Virus record (IMG/VR): IMGVR_UViG_3300025913_000061
Coordinates: 1 to 46,248 of that record
Length of the DNA stretch: 46,248 nt
Source of the DNA: a virus
Strand: one strand, 5' to 3'
Part shown: piece after piece, positions 28,808-36,480 of the stretch
Position numbering within the stretch: position 1 is the stretch's first letter
How the letters are laid out: every line of letters begins with the position of its first letter
Translations under genes and position numbers: made by a program
Notes under the pieces: generated by a model
Database searches by the model: none
What the model saw: only the letters and a program-made list of their open reading frames with translations
What the model was told of the DNA's origin: nothing

Positions 28808-29284
28808 CTAGCCGGAAATGGAGGACTGAACAGCCGGATACGTGATGTCGATCTGCAGAGGCACTGCATTGCGGATGGCTTGCTCGATGTCGCCGTACTG
28901 AACGGAGACCGAGGCATTGCCAGTGCCGGTGAGGGATTCGCCGACGGAGAAGAAGTAGCCGTGGGTCTTGTCCAGCGTCGTCCCGCGGATCCTCGTCAAG
29001 AGCGCTGCAACGAGGGTGTCCGCAGCGGCCTGTAAGTCGGCGACGTTCGCATCCGCTGCAACCAAAGGCCATTTGATCCGCAGCTGGAAGTAGTGGGTGA
29101 GTCGTTTGAGTTGGTTGGCTTCCCGGGACTCGTCGATCCGGGTTCGGAACAGCCAGCAGACTCTCGCATCGCCGGGAGGGTTGAGCCGGACATACGGCAA
29201 AACCCCTGCAGGCGCAAGCAGGTTCGCCACGGTGGTGTCGGCGTTGAGCCAGTTCGCTTCAGCCTGAATGGCGGGATCTACCAC
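28808..29284 (-). CDS. Tail terminator-like / tail completion protein
   Basis: A 158-residue protein (ANWLNADTTVANLLAPAGVL, HYFQLRIKWPLVAADANVAD, LQAAADTLVAALLTRIRGTT). The position just before the major tail gene and the helix-strand pattern fit the tail terminator (gpU-like) family, which caps the tail tube. The GTG start overlaps the previous gene by seven bases. Assignment is from context. Confidence 0.5.
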   Translation of the reverse strand: MVDPAIQAEANWLNADTTVANLLAPAGVLPYVRLNPPGDARVCWLFRTRIDESREANQLKRLTHYFQLRIKWPLVAADANVADLQAAADTLVAALLTRIRGTTLDKTHGYFFSVGESLTGTGNASVSVQYGDIEQAIRNAVPLQIDITYPAVQSSISG

Positions 29285-30030
29285 ACCGTGCTCGTCGTCG
29301 TGTAGTCCAGCAGTGTGATGTCAGGAAACGAGAACTGCGGCGAGGGCGGGACGCCTTCGGGGAACACCTGCCCGGAGTCGTTGACTTCGGAGACGGCCAG
29401 CGTCAACCGTGCGAGGGCGTTCTGGTAGCGGGTTGCCAGCAGGTTCGCCAGAACATCGGACTGGTCGGAGAACGACAGCTCGATCAGCGCGGCGGTGCCG
29501 AGGATCGCCACCAGTTTCGCGTCGGCATACAGCACCGGGGGAACGGGGCCGGCGGCTGCGGCGATCTCCCCCACAATGTCGTCGACGAGTACTGAAACTT
29601 GTGTGGCGGTGGGACTCGACGTGGTGGAGAACTTCCCGGTGGGCAGTCCGGTCGCATCCACGGTCAGATGTGCGAGCAACCCGGCCACATCGTCTGTGGT
29701 GGGAGTCCATGCGGTGGAATCCCCGACGGCTTGAGCTTCGAAGCTGAAATCGTCCGACGCATTCGGGACGGTTGCCACTCCGGTGCCGCGGAACAGCCCG
29801 GTGACCGTGGGCAGATAGTCGTAGTGGAAGTTACCGGTCGAGTCGGTGACGATCGACCCACCGAGAACAGCGGTGGAGCTTGTGCCGTCCGGGGCGTTGA
29901 AGGTGAACGTCAATGTGGCCGGGGTGACCAAAGTCCCAGTCGCATCCTTGCAGACGGCTGAGACACGGATGGCTTGACCGGAGTCGGAAACACCTGGCGT
30001 GACAGTGATTGTCAGAGTGCCGTAGCTCAT
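29278..30030 (-). CDS. Head-tail connector-like protein with N-terminal Ig-like domain
   Basis: A 250-residue protein in two parts. Residues 1-100 are an Ig-like beta domain (TLTFTFNAPDGTSS, TGNFHYDYLPTVTGLFRGTG). Residues 135-235 are helical with ADAKLVAILGTAALIELSFS and QSDVLANLLATRYQNALARL, resembling gp6-like head-tail connectors that dock on the portal. If so, the Ig domain is an unusual addition. It overlaps both neighbours by a few bases. Confidence 0.5.
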   Translation of the reverse strand: MSYGTLTITVTPGVSDSGQAIRVSAVCKDATGTLVTPATLTFTFNAPDGTSSTAVLGGSIVTDSTGNFHYDYLPTVTGLFRGTGVATVPNASDDFSFEAQAVGDSTAWTPTTDDVAGLLAHLTVDATGLPTGKFSTTSSPTATQVSVLVDDIVGEIAAAAGPVPPVLYADAKLVAILGTAALIELSFSDQSDVLANLLATRYQNALARLTLAVSEVNDSGQVFPEGVPPSPQFSFPDITLLDYTTTSTVW

Positions 30031-30374
30031 GCGTTGTCCACATCAGCGGTGATGATGACTGTCAGATAGCCCGGGTCGGGGAACGTTTCCTTATGGGTGG
30101 ACGGGAACGTCACTTCCCACTCGGCCAGATATGACCCTGCGGCTGCTGTGTCGGTGGAAGTCGGCTGGTACTGCACAGTTCCGTTGGTCGGGGTGCCGAC
30201 GATGGTGGCGCTTCCACCCAACGCTGTGCCGCCGACGGTGACCGCCATGATGAACTTGACCGTCGCACCGGTTAGATCCACTGCAGCGCCTGTGGAGTCC
30301 TCGAGGATGCATTGAATGACGGGGGCGGTGTCGTGCCTTTTCCAGTAAAAGGTCTGATTTACCGGGGTGGTCAT
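30027..30374 (-). CDS. Ig-like structural protein (BppU-like)
   Basis: A 115-residue protein with the pattern of N-terminal BppU/Ig-like domains: FYWKRHDTAPVIQCILEDST, AAVDLTGATVKFIM, then GSYLAEWEVTFPSTHKETFP and LTVIITADV. These small beta sandwiches are common as accessory capsid or baseplate proteins. Position between connector and spike-like genes suggests a surface decoration role. Confidence 0.6.
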   Translation of the reverse strand: MTTPVNQTFYWKRHDTAPVIQCILEDSTGAAVDLTGATVKFIMAVTVGGTALGGSATIVGTPTNGTVQYQPTSTDTAAAGSYLAEWEVTFPSTHKETFPDPGYLTVIITADVDNA

Positions 30375-31108
30375 TGCACGACCGCCTTCCCCGAACCGTC
30401 AGAAGTGATGGAAACAGCGGTCTGTCCGTTGCTGTTCAGCGTCGCCGAAGTCGACCCGTTGGAGATGGTCACGACCGCCCGTGAGCCGGAGGGAACGACG
30501 ACGACCGAAGTACCCGATGTCCCGAGGGCGGCAGAGGCTCCGGTCCAGGCGAGGACTGCTTTGTTCGACCCGTTGGTGACGAACAGCGCCTGATTGCGGC
30601 CATATGGAGTTCGGGGGTCGGGAACGAACCGGGCTGCTGTACCGGAGAAGGTGATCTGGCCGGCGGCAACGATCGGAATGGTGGCCGTGCCGGTGAACGT
30701 GATCTGCCCGGCAGCGGTGATGACCGCCTTGGGGGTGATAAGGCCGGTGAAGCTGATCGCACCTGCGGCAGTGGCCCGGGTGGTGGCAGTTGGGGTACCA
30801 GTGAAGACGATCCCACCGACGGCGACCGGGCCGAGGCTCGCCGAGCCGGAGAAGACAATCGCACCCGCAGCAGAAGCGGTGGCCTTCCCGGTTGCCGTAC
30901 CGGAGAAGGTGAGTGCGCCAGTGGCGGACGTTGGCGCGGTGGCGGTTGGGGTACTGCCGAACGTCAGGGATCCGGCGCCAGTGATGACTGCTTTGGCTGT
31001 TGCAGTACCGGAGAAGGTCAGCCCGCCAGCAGCGGTGGGAGTGACAGTCTGCGGTGGTACTGCGTGCCTATTACTTGGTACAGGAAAGCCTCTACCGAAC
31101 CGTGCCAC
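30371..31108 (-). CDS. Repeat-rich spike-like structural protein
   Basis: A 245-residue protein. Residues 30-160 consist of about eight units of 16-18 residues, each of the form (L/I)xFxGTxTxxxxxxxAGx, for example LTFSGTATGKATASAAGA and ISFTGLITPKAVITAAGQ. This regular strand spacing suggests a beta-spiral or beta-helix shaft. The C-terminal 85 residues form a separate domain (QALFVTNGSNKAVLAWTGAS, SNGQTAVSITSDGSG). It is probably a fibre or head spike. The repeats are diverged at DNA level, so copy number should be stable. Confidence 0.6.
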   Translation of the reverse strand: MARFGRGFPVPSNRHAVPPQTVTPTAAGGLTFSGTATAKAVITGAGSLTFGSTPTATAPTSATGALTFSGTATGKATASAAGAIVFSGSASLGPVAVGGIVFTGTPTATTRATAAGAISFTGLITPKAVITAAGQITFTGTATIPIVAAGQITFSGTAARFVPDPRTPYGRNQALFVTNGSNKAVLAWTGASAALGTSGTSVVVVPSGSRAVVTISNGSTSATLNSNGQTAVSITSDGSGKAVVQ

Positions 31109-31109
31109 G

Positions 31110-31805
31110 TCAGATCACCGCAGCCCGATTGACCGCCTGAAACACCCTCAGCGGCTCAGCTGGAGCCGTGTTCAGCACAATGGTAAATGCGATCTTGTTG
31201 GCAGTAGCCGTGCCCATCGTGGACGTGTGACCGCCGGCTGAACTGACGATGCCGTTGGAGTCGAACAGGGCGAGGTCGATTGCACCCGCACCGGAACCGA
31301 AGACCTGCTGGCGTGACGTAAGACCACCAGGGGTCGTATACGAGGCGTTGGTCGACGACTTCGAGCAGAACCCTTCCAGCACCCATGACGCGGGCACAGG
31401 GCTCACCGAAGGAGTAGTGGCAGACGTAGTGCTCGAGGTGGTGAACGTGGCGTACAGCGGTGACGAGTTGGCGAGGGCCCCACTGAGCGCCACACCTGAG
31501 TAGGTGAAAGCGATCGCTGCGATCTTTTCCTGCGATCCAACGTTGACGGTGACGTTCGCGCCCGACTCCGAACCGTCCGTAGAGACGGCGGTGTAGAAGG
31601 CGAGTTGAACCTGGGCTGCAACAAGTCCGTCAGTTCCCTGATGGGTCCACGTTCCAGCACCGGAAATGGTGACGCCGGCGGTGGTCTGGAATCCGACGAG
31701 GAGCCCGATCAGGTCCCCGGCAACAACCGTCGGTAGCGCAAAGGACTGTGAGGCTAGCGGGTTGCCTTGGGCTGATGTGGCGTTACGGAAGCCGACGGCA
31801 GCCAC
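31110..31805 (-). CDS. Structural beta-rich protein
   Basis: A 231-residue protein of the jelly-roll type seen as phage surface proteins: MAAVGFRNATSAQGNPLASQ, then VVAGDLIGLLVGFQTTAGVT, KIAAIAFTYSGVALSG and KIAFTIVLNTAPAEPL. Comparable proteins occur beside repeat-rich fibres on actinophage heads. One base separates it from the next gene. Precise role unknown. Confidence 0.55.
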   Translation of the reverse strand: MAAVGFRNATSAQGNPLASQSFALPTVVAGDLIGLLVGFQTTAGVTISGAGTWTHQGTDGLVAAQVQLAFYTAVSTDGSESGANVTVNVGSQEKIAAIAFTYSGVALSGALANSSPLYATFTTSSTTSATTPSVSPVPASWVLEGFCSKSSTNASYTTPGGLTSRQQVFGSGAGAIDLALFDSNGIVSSAGGHTSTMGTATANKIAFTIVLNTAPAEPLRVFQAVNRAAVI

Positions 31806-31806
31806 A

Positions 31807-32301
31807 TCACTCTTCCCATGCGATCCATGTGTAGGCGTTTACCGCGACCGCAGCCGTCACCCGCACCCGCAGGAACTTCGACACCGGGACGACAGGTTCG
31901 CGGCCTAGCGGGAACTGGCACATGTAACCCGAGGCGGGAGAAACCAGCTGCAGGTCCAGCATTCTCGTCGCCGTGATCGTGCCCTCGGCGGTCGCGGTAT
32001 AACCCGACGCCGTGGTTCCAAGCGTCATCAGCGAACCAGCATCGTTGGGCTGGTTCCATGACACGATGTCACCCGACGCATAAGCAGTAACGGTCGCGGC
32101 AACGTCCGTCTGCACCAGCTCAACCTTGATCGGAACACCGGAAGTGCCGTCGAACGAAATCCCCCACTGGACGACTTTGAGGTCTTCGGTGGAGGGGGTG
32201 GCGATCTGCAGCAAGGTTTTGATCGCTGTGCCGGTCGTGACCGATGCAGGCGCCGCAGTGGTGACTTTCGGGCCGTTGTAACCCCAATAGGCTTTAGTCA
32301 C
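31807..32301 (-). CDS. Structural protein
   Basis: A 164-residue beta-rich protein (MTKAYWGYNGPKVTTAAPAS, EDLKVVQWGISFDGTSGVPI, KFLRVRVTAAVAVNAYTWIA). It looks like a small virion surface protein of the kind that accompanies tail or head fibres. It starts at a GTG that overlaps the upstream stop by eight bases. Confidence 0.55.
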   Translation of the reverse strand: MTKAYWGYNGPKVTTAAPASVTTGTAIKTLLQIATPSTEDLKVVQWGISFDGTSGVPIKVELVQTDVAATVTAYASGDIVSWNQPNDAGSLMTLGTTASGYTATAEGTITATRMLDLQLVSPASGYMCQFPLGREPVVPVSKFLRVRVTAAVAVNAYTWIAWEE

Positions 32302-32506
32302 CGGCCACCGTCCCGAAAGGTGCGGTCAGTTCGGACGGTTCGGTGATCCCTCGTCCGATCCGCTGTGCGATAACCCCTTGCGCCTCGGGGGCGTACGAAT
32401 CGCCGTTGAGGGTGAACCATCCGTCGGGATGCGACCCGAGGTCGGTGCAGTCCACGACAGTCCCGGTGATGGGGCAGGTGTACCGGTAGAGCACCTGTAC
32501 CGGCAT
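32294..32506 (-). CDS. Small protein of the structural cluster
   Basis: A 70-residue protein with CPITGTVVDCTDLGSHPDGW; the two cysteines flank a turn. The HPDGW word recurs in the protein encoded at 32886-33230. No known family. Joined by TGATG to the gene upstream. Confidence 0.6.
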   Translation of the reverse strand: MPVQVLYRYTCPITGTVVDCTDLGSHPDGWFTLNGDSYAPEAQGVIAQRIGRGITEPSELTAPFGTVAGD

Positions 32507-32886
32507 CAGGACGCCGAGAACGAGAAGGCGGCGACAGCAAACGAGATCGTCACTGCGGTAACCGATGAGGCGAGCGGGGCACCCAAGTTGTATGTACCGG
32601 CCGCATAGGTGGCCGACGTGAACGTCCCCACATGGGTCACCGCAACAGTGCCACCAGTGGTAAAGGTCATCGTGCCCGTGTTGGACGTCGTTCCCGACGA
32701 GGGTGTGCCGGCGGAGAACTGGATCCGGGCATACGAACCGGAGTTAGCGTTCTCTGATGCTCCTGTCGTGCCAGGGTCAGCAACATGCAGCGTGCCCCAA
32801 TTCGACGTCGCCGAAATCGTCGGGGCAGATGCGGCGAACACCCCTGCAAGGGCGTTGTTTTCGGCGGTGGTGGATGCGCGGGCCAT
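32506..32886 (-). CDS. Phage tail/capsid fibre-like protein
   Basis: A 126-residue beta-rich protein starting MARASTTAENNALAGVFAAS, with SYARIQFSAGTPSSGTTSNT and VTAVTISFAVAAFSFSAS. Proteins with this start are frequent among actinophage and prophage structural genes and have been called tail fibre proteins without firm evidence. Start overlaps the upstream stop by one base. Confidence 0.55.
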   Translation of the reverse strand: MARASTTAENNALAGVFAASAPTISATSNWGTLHVADPGTTGASENANSGSYARIQFSAGTPSSGTTSNTGTMTFTTGGTVAVTHVGTFTSATYAAGTYNLGAPLASSVTAVTISFAVAAFSFSAS

Positions 32887-33230
32887 CAGCGGGTCACACC
32901 CTTCGCCGCCATCTTCTCGTGCAGCGCCGCATGCTCAGCCCGATGGTCGGCGATCATCTGCTCACGAACCGCCGCATGAATCGGATCGGCCGGGTCGTAC
33001 TGAGCAGGGTCGTCCAACGCCTCACAGGCAAGGTCCACCGGATGGGTACGCCGGACATAATGCTCAACCTCGATGGCGTTCGCCACATGGTGGAGAATGT
33101 CGGGCGTCTCATGCGAATCGTGCTCGAAATACAGCACTTCCGGGGTGACGTCGACCCATCCGTCAGGATGCTCCGGAACCTGGATCCGGCCTGACATGTT
33201 GACGCCAGTGATGAGGGCATGGCGTGGCAT
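32886..33230 (-). CDS. Hypothetical late protein
   Basis: A 114-residue acidic protein (SGRIQVPEHPDGWVDVTPEV) with many histidines in the C-terminal half (ILHHVANAIEVEHYVRRTHP, DHRAEHAALHEK). Possible metal binding. Start overlaps the previous stop (TGATG). Confidence 0.6.
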   Translation of the reverse strand: MPRHALITGVNMSGRIQVPEHPDGWVDVTPEVLYFEHDSHETPDILHHVANAIEVEHYVRRTHPVDLACEALDDPAQYDPADPIHAAVREQMIADHRAEHAALHEKMAAKGVTR

Positions 33231-33412
33231 CAGTTGTCCTCCCACTGAATCAACGTGTCGCCCAACATCCCCGCATGAACATGGTCATCGGGGAGATGAG
33301 CAACCCGCATACAGGCGATTTCAAGGTCACCGTCGGGATGGGTCGCAGTGCAGCCTTCCGTCCCGTTCCGGACGGCTTGCTGCTCGCCATTCACCTTGTC
33401 GGCAAGCGACAT
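33230..33412 (-). CDS. Hypothetical small late protein
   Basis: A 60-residue protein (KVNGEQQAVRNGTEGCTATH, LEIACMRVAHLPDDHVHAGM) with two cysteines and four histidines. AAGGACG lies ahead of its ATG. It is the first gene after the terminator at 33435-33473, so its expression relies on read-through or another promoter. Confidence 0.55.
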   Translation of the reverse strand: MSLADKVNGEQQAVRNGTEGCTATHPDGDLEIACMRVAHLPDDHVHAGMLGDTLIQWEDN

Positions 33413-33430
33413 TTCGCGTCCTTCGGGTAG

Positions 33431-33473
33431 AAAAGTGGTGCGGCCCGGTCCCTTAAGATGCGGGCCGCACCAC
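33431..33473 (-). terminator. Terminator behind the capsid gene block
   Basis: GTGGTGCGGCCCG (33435-33447) and CGGGCCGCACCAC (33461-33473) form a perfect 13-bp stem with a 13-base loop, followed leftward by UUUUCU. It sits three bases after the stop of the gene at 33476. It probably lets only part of late transcription continue into the tail genes, raising capsid message relative to the rest. Confidence 0.85.
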
Positions 33474-33475
33474 GA

Positions 33476-33754
33476 CTACTTCTTCTCGTCCGGCTGGGTC
33501 TGCGCATCCATCAGCTGGGCGGCAGCCTGCTCACGGGTCTCCGGGTCAGCCGGGGTAATCCCGACCTGTCCGAGAGTCACCCAGTCCGGTTCCGCCTTGT
33601 CCTCGAAAACACCGGCCTTCGTCTTGTGCTCGAGCTGACCGTCGGCGAGGTTGTCCGGAACCTCATCACCCTCAACGAACGGAACGAGGCTGCCGTCCTT
33701 GAGGATCCACGTCCCGCCGCCGCGGGTGACCGTCTTCTTCCTGCTATCCACCAT
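33476..33754 (-). CDS. Small protein following the capsid gene
   Basis: A 92-residue acidic protein (TVTRGGGTWILKDGSLVPFV, GDEVPDNLADGQLE, then an A/Q/D-rich tail). The N-terminal strand pattern resembles small head-completion or Rho-N-like fragments found after capsid genes, but the match is not firm. It ends just before a strong terminator. Confidence 0.6.
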   Translation of the reverse strand: MVDSRKKTVTRGGGTWILKDGSLVPFVEGDEVPDNLADGQLEHKTKAGVFEDKAEPDWVTLGQVGITPADPETREQAAAQLMDAQTQPDEKK

Positions 33755-33765
33755 GTCAATACCTC

Positions 33766-34647
33766 TCAGGTGCCGGTGATCGAAACAGCGGCACCCGGCT
33801 CCTGGATGAACGGAACCGAAGACCGCAGAACGCGGACCCGCCACGACTCGGTGTCGAAGTCCCAGTTCGAACCGGTCTGGAATGCACGCTCGTCGGCGAT
33901 CCCGCCGAGCATCGACCGGTCCATGACGAGCGGAGCGGCCGGGGCGTTCGGGGACACCATGATGTCCAGTCCTGCCAGGCGTCCCAGCTGCCCCGAATAG
34001 ATCGGGTTGGACGTGTCTTCACGGGCCATCGCCGTCTGCACACCCTTATCGGCGAGGAGCACCGCATACTTGGTGTGGGTCATGACGATGGTGTCCGGCT
34101 CGTAGCCCTGCTTGAGACCACGGATCGTCGCCACCGAAGATGCGAGGTCGAGCAGCACGTTCGACGAGGCGCCCCCCCACGTTGCCGCCGCAGCCTGCGT
34201 CTGGGTGACAGCCGCCGTGATGGCCGGCATGACCACCGAACCGTCCCACCAGTTCACCAGACTGTTGGTGAGCTTCAGCAGCGCCCGCTGGACCGGGTTC
34301 CACCGCATCCGCTGAATCGACTCGAGGGTGATCTTCGAGTCGAGACCCCACTTCTTGACCGTCGCCAACGTGGCCGTACCGGTCGGGGTGGTTGCCAGTG
34401 GGAACTCGGCACCGGGGTTGATCGCCTCGAGGCCGGACCGGTTGGAGAAGATCGACTCACCGGTCTCGTACAGCACCGCCCCACCACTGGTCGGTACACG
34501 GCTGGTGAGCAGCACGTCGCCGATGAACTGCTGCTGCGCAAGGGTGCGCAGTGTCCGTTCGATGTAGGTGGGGGCGTTCAGGAATCGGGAAATCGTCTCG
34601 ACATCACCGGATAGTGACGCGAACCCCGGGGGAAACTGGCCTGGCAT
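33766..34647 (-). CDS. Major capsid protein
   Basis: A 293-residue protein with an HK97-fold-like layout. Residues 15-50 form the N-arm (VETISRFLNAPTYIERTLRT), 80-125 an E-loop-like region (INPGAEFPLATTPTGTATLA), then a long spine helix region (WNPVQRALLKLTNSLVNWWD), and a P-domain/A-domain with TIVMTHTKYAVLLADKGVQT and LAGLDIMVSPNAP. No long N-terminal delta domain is present, in line with a separate scaffold from the nested start in the protease gene. A strong AGGAGG site precedes the ATG. Confidence 0.85.
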   Translation of the reverse strand: MPGQFPPGFASLSGDVETISRFLNAPTYIERTLRTLAQQQFIGDVLLTSRVPTSGGAVLYETGESIFSNRSGLEAINPGAEFPLATTPTGTATLATVKKWGLDSKITLESIQRMRWNPVQRALLKLTNSLVNWWDGSVVMPAITAAVTQTQAAAATWGGASSNVLLDLASSVATIRGLKQGYEPDTIVMTHTKYAVLLADKGVQTAMAREDTSNPIYSGQLGRLAGLDIMVSPNAPAAPLVMDRSMLGGIADERAFQTGSNWDFDTESWRVRVLRSSVPFIQEPGAAVSITGT

Positions 34648-34720
34648 CTTGTTTGCCTCCTAATGGCATGCCAAGGGACCGACCGGGATTCGACCGGGCC
34701 GGTTAATGGACAAAAGTTTT

Positions 34721-34739
34721 GGTCGCCGGGGCCGCGACC
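34721..34739 (-). promoter_or_regulatory. Hairpin with shared 13-bp element in the capsid gene leader
   Basis: GGTCGC (34721-34726) pairs with GCGACC (34734-34739) around a 7-base loop. The hairpin contains CGCCGGGGCCGCG, identical over 13 bp to the element before the major tail gene, and is followed leftward by AAAACTTTTG. It may be a weak terminator after the decoration gene, a leader stabiliser, or both. Confidence 0.45.
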
Positions 34740-34745
34740 GGTGAA

Positions 34746-35126
34746 CTACTGGAGCTTGAGCAGAACGCGAGCCGTAGCAGGCGAAGTCGCCGCAGTGACA
34801 GCCACGCCGATGTCCTGAACGAACGTGCCGGCGCCGATGGGGGCGACACCACCCGTGGTGGAGGACGTCACATGGTCACCGATCGCCACGTTGGCAGTGG
34901 TGACGAGATCGCAGGCACCGGTACGGGTGACGGCGACCAGAGCACCGGATGCCGCGTCGTGCAACGCGATCCCGACAACCTTGGACGACACACCGGACGT
35001 GGCGACGACGGTCGGCGGGGTGGTGGCACCGGTCGTGACTTCCACGACGTTGCCGCCAACGATCGCACCACCAGCGGTGAAGGTGAGCCTGTCGGCATCC
35101 TCATATGCGGGAAGAAAATCGGCCAT
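34746..35126 (-). CDS. Head decoration protein (DUF2190-like)
   Basis: A 126-residue alanine/valine/threonine-rich protein, MADFLPAYEDADRLTFTAGG then AIVGGNVVEVTTGATTPPTV and VVGIALHDAASGALVAVTRT. This is the DUF2190/capsid decoration type encoded between protease and major capsid genes in many phages with Mu-like head modules. It would trimerise on the capsid surface. Confidence 0.75.
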   Translation of the reverse strand: MADFLPAYEDADRLTFTAGGAIVGGNVVEVTTGATTPPTVVATSGVSSKVVGIALHDAASGALVAVTRTGACDLVTTANVAIGDHVTSSTTGGVAPIGAGTFVQDIGVAVTAATSPATARVLLKLQ

Positions 35127-35131
35127 TTCTC

Positions 35132-35671
35132 TCAGCCCTTCAGGTCAGGGTCGGGGAAGGCCAGTTCGAACTCGTCGATGGTGCCTTCGGGGTTGTCGGC
35201 GTGACCGACTGCGGTCACGGGCACCTCGGAACCGCGCTTGCGGGCAAGCACAATGTCCTTGGTGGTCTTGGGGTCCGCGTCGTACAGCAGCGCGAACTTG
35301 TCCTTGTCGGCGGGCTTCATCCGTCCGGCGGCAACAGCGTCGGCGAGGAACTTGTCCTTCTCTTCCGAGACCTGCTTCTCCTCAAGCGACTGGACCTTGG
35401 CGGCAAGGCCGTCATGGCTGGACTTGAGCTCCTTGAAGACTGGATGCTCGGAAATGTCGGGGAGTTCGACCTTGGTCTCCTCGACCCTCTTGACCGACTC
35501 GGTGACCTGAGTGCCGTCCATCTGTGCCACGGCGGTCGCCTTGTCTTCCTTGGGCTCGTCGACGGGCGGGATGAGGCCCAGCGCGGCGAGCTTGGACTGC
35601 ACTGCGAGAGGCGGAGCATCAGGCCCGAGGCCGACTGCCTCTCGCAGCTGTTCGGGAGTGAGTTCCGGCAT
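35132..35671 (-). CDS. Nested scaffold protein from an internal start
   Basis: An in-frame ATG at 35671 (residue 185 of the protease gene) is preceded by a near-perfect GAAGGAG site at good spacing. It would give a 179-residue acidic, helical protein (MPELTPEQLREAVGLGPDAP, HPVFKELKSSHDGLAAKVQS), typical of scaffolds. Mu I/Z and lambda C/Nu3 use the same nested design. The strength of the internal site supports its use here. Confidence 0.7.
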   Translation of the reverse strand: MPELTPEQLREAVGLGPDAPPLAVQSKLAALGLIPPVDEPKEDKATAVAQMDGTQVTESVKRVEETKVELPDISEHPVFKELKSSHDGLAAKVQSLEEKQVSEEKDKFLADAVAAGRMKPADKDKFALLYDADPKTTKDIVLARKRGSEVPVTAVGHADNPEGTIDEFELAFPDPDLKG

Positions 35672-36223
35672 GCCGGCTCCTTCGGGATTGATGGTTACCG
35701 CTGCGGATGCAGCGACAGGGGCGTCTTGGGGGGCGGTCACGACAGGGATCCCGAAACCGGAAGCCTGCTGGGAGTTCGCGGCGGCGACGGCGTACATCTT
35801 GGCGACGTCAGCCAACGATTCGATGGCGGGCGGCTCAACCCCCAACAGGGCGAGGGCGGTGAGCCGAAACGAGTAGGCCCTACCGGATGCGGCGATGTCT
35901 TTCCGCAGCCCTTCAACTGACCTCGAGGGGTAAGCGGAGTGCATGACGTCGACGAGCCATTTCGGCATGTCCGTCAGATCACCGATCAACCGGGTGCCGT
36001 CGTCGGATGCGCGAAGGTTGCGAATGGTGCCGACTGCGGGCTGTCCGTCGAACCTCGGGTCGGTGTGACCGAGTTTGATGACGGGGGCGCGCCAGTCGGG
36101 CTCTTGGGATGCTGCTACGGCGTCGGTGATGTCTTGGGGTGTGCAGTCCCAGGTTCCGGTCATGCAGTCGTGGGTGCCGACGGCTGCGAGTTCGACGCCT
36201 TCCACTGTTGCCAGTTCAGTCAT
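35132..36223 (-). CDS. Mu I-like prohead protease fused to scaffold
   Basis: A 363-residue protein. Residues 1-145 match the Mu gpI-type protease: DITDAVAASQEPDWRAPVIK, then LGHTDPRFDGQPAVGTIRNL with H53, and SAYPSRSVEG with serines S100/S102. The rest (from about 185) is an acidic, coiled-coil scaffold. The start at 36223 overlaps the upstream gene by eight bases; the open extension upstream lies in that gene. A strong internal start at 35671 would yield the scaffold alone. The protease likely removes the scaffold during head maturation. Confidence 0.8.
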   Translation of the reverse strand: MTELATVEGVELAAVGTHDCMTGTWDCTPQDITDAVAASQEPDWRAPVIKLGHTDPRFDGQPAVGTIRNLRASDDGTRLIGDLTDMPKWLVDVMHSAYPSRSVEGLRKDIAASGRAYSFRLTALALLGVEPPAIESLADVAKMYAVAAANSQQASGFGIPVVTAPQDAPVAASAAVTINPEGAGMPELTPEQLREAVGLGPDAPPLAVQSKLAALGLIPPVDEPKEDKATAVAQMDGTQVTESVKRVEETKVELPDISEHPVFKELKSSHDGLAAKVQSLEEKQVSEEKDKFLADAVAAGRMKPADKDKFALLYDADPKTTKDIVLARKRGSEVPVTAVGHADNPEGTIDEFELAFPDPDLKG

Positions 36224-36446
36224 GCCGCACCTCGGACACGAGCACTTCCTGAACAGCCGTGATGTCTGCCGGGACGTCCGCGTTGACGACGGCATCGAGA
36301 ACGACCGTGCAAGTGGTCAGTTCGTTGGCGACCACGGACAGGTGGATCTCTTTGCAGATCAGCGGTTTGCCGTCGAGCAGGACCCTTGTTTGGTAGCCCA
36401 CCGGATCTTCAGACTCGTTGATGATTTCAATGCGGTGGAAGGTCAT
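36216..36446 (-). CDS. Hypothetical late protein
   Basis: A 76-residue protein with a regular strand pattern (TFHRIEIINESEDPVGYQTR, LICKEIHLSVVANELTTCTV), probably a small beta barrel. GGAGG lies before the ATG. It sits between portal and protease genes, where many actinophages encode a small unknown protein. Confidence 0.65.
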   Translation of the reverse strand: MTFHRIEIINESEDPVGYQTRVLLDGKPLICKEIHLSVVANELTTCTVVLDAVVNADVPADITAVQEVLVSEVRHD

Positions 36447-36468
36447 GGCGTGACCTCCGAACTAGTGG

Positions 36469-36474
36469 GATAGT
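36469..36474 (+). promoter_or_regulatory. -10-like box of a moron gene
   Basis: GATAGT lies six bases before the ATG at 36481, with no ribosome binding site in between. No good -35 box is seen. The geometry matches the other probably leaderless rightward genes. Confidence 0.4.
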
Positions 36475-36480
36475 GAGCGG

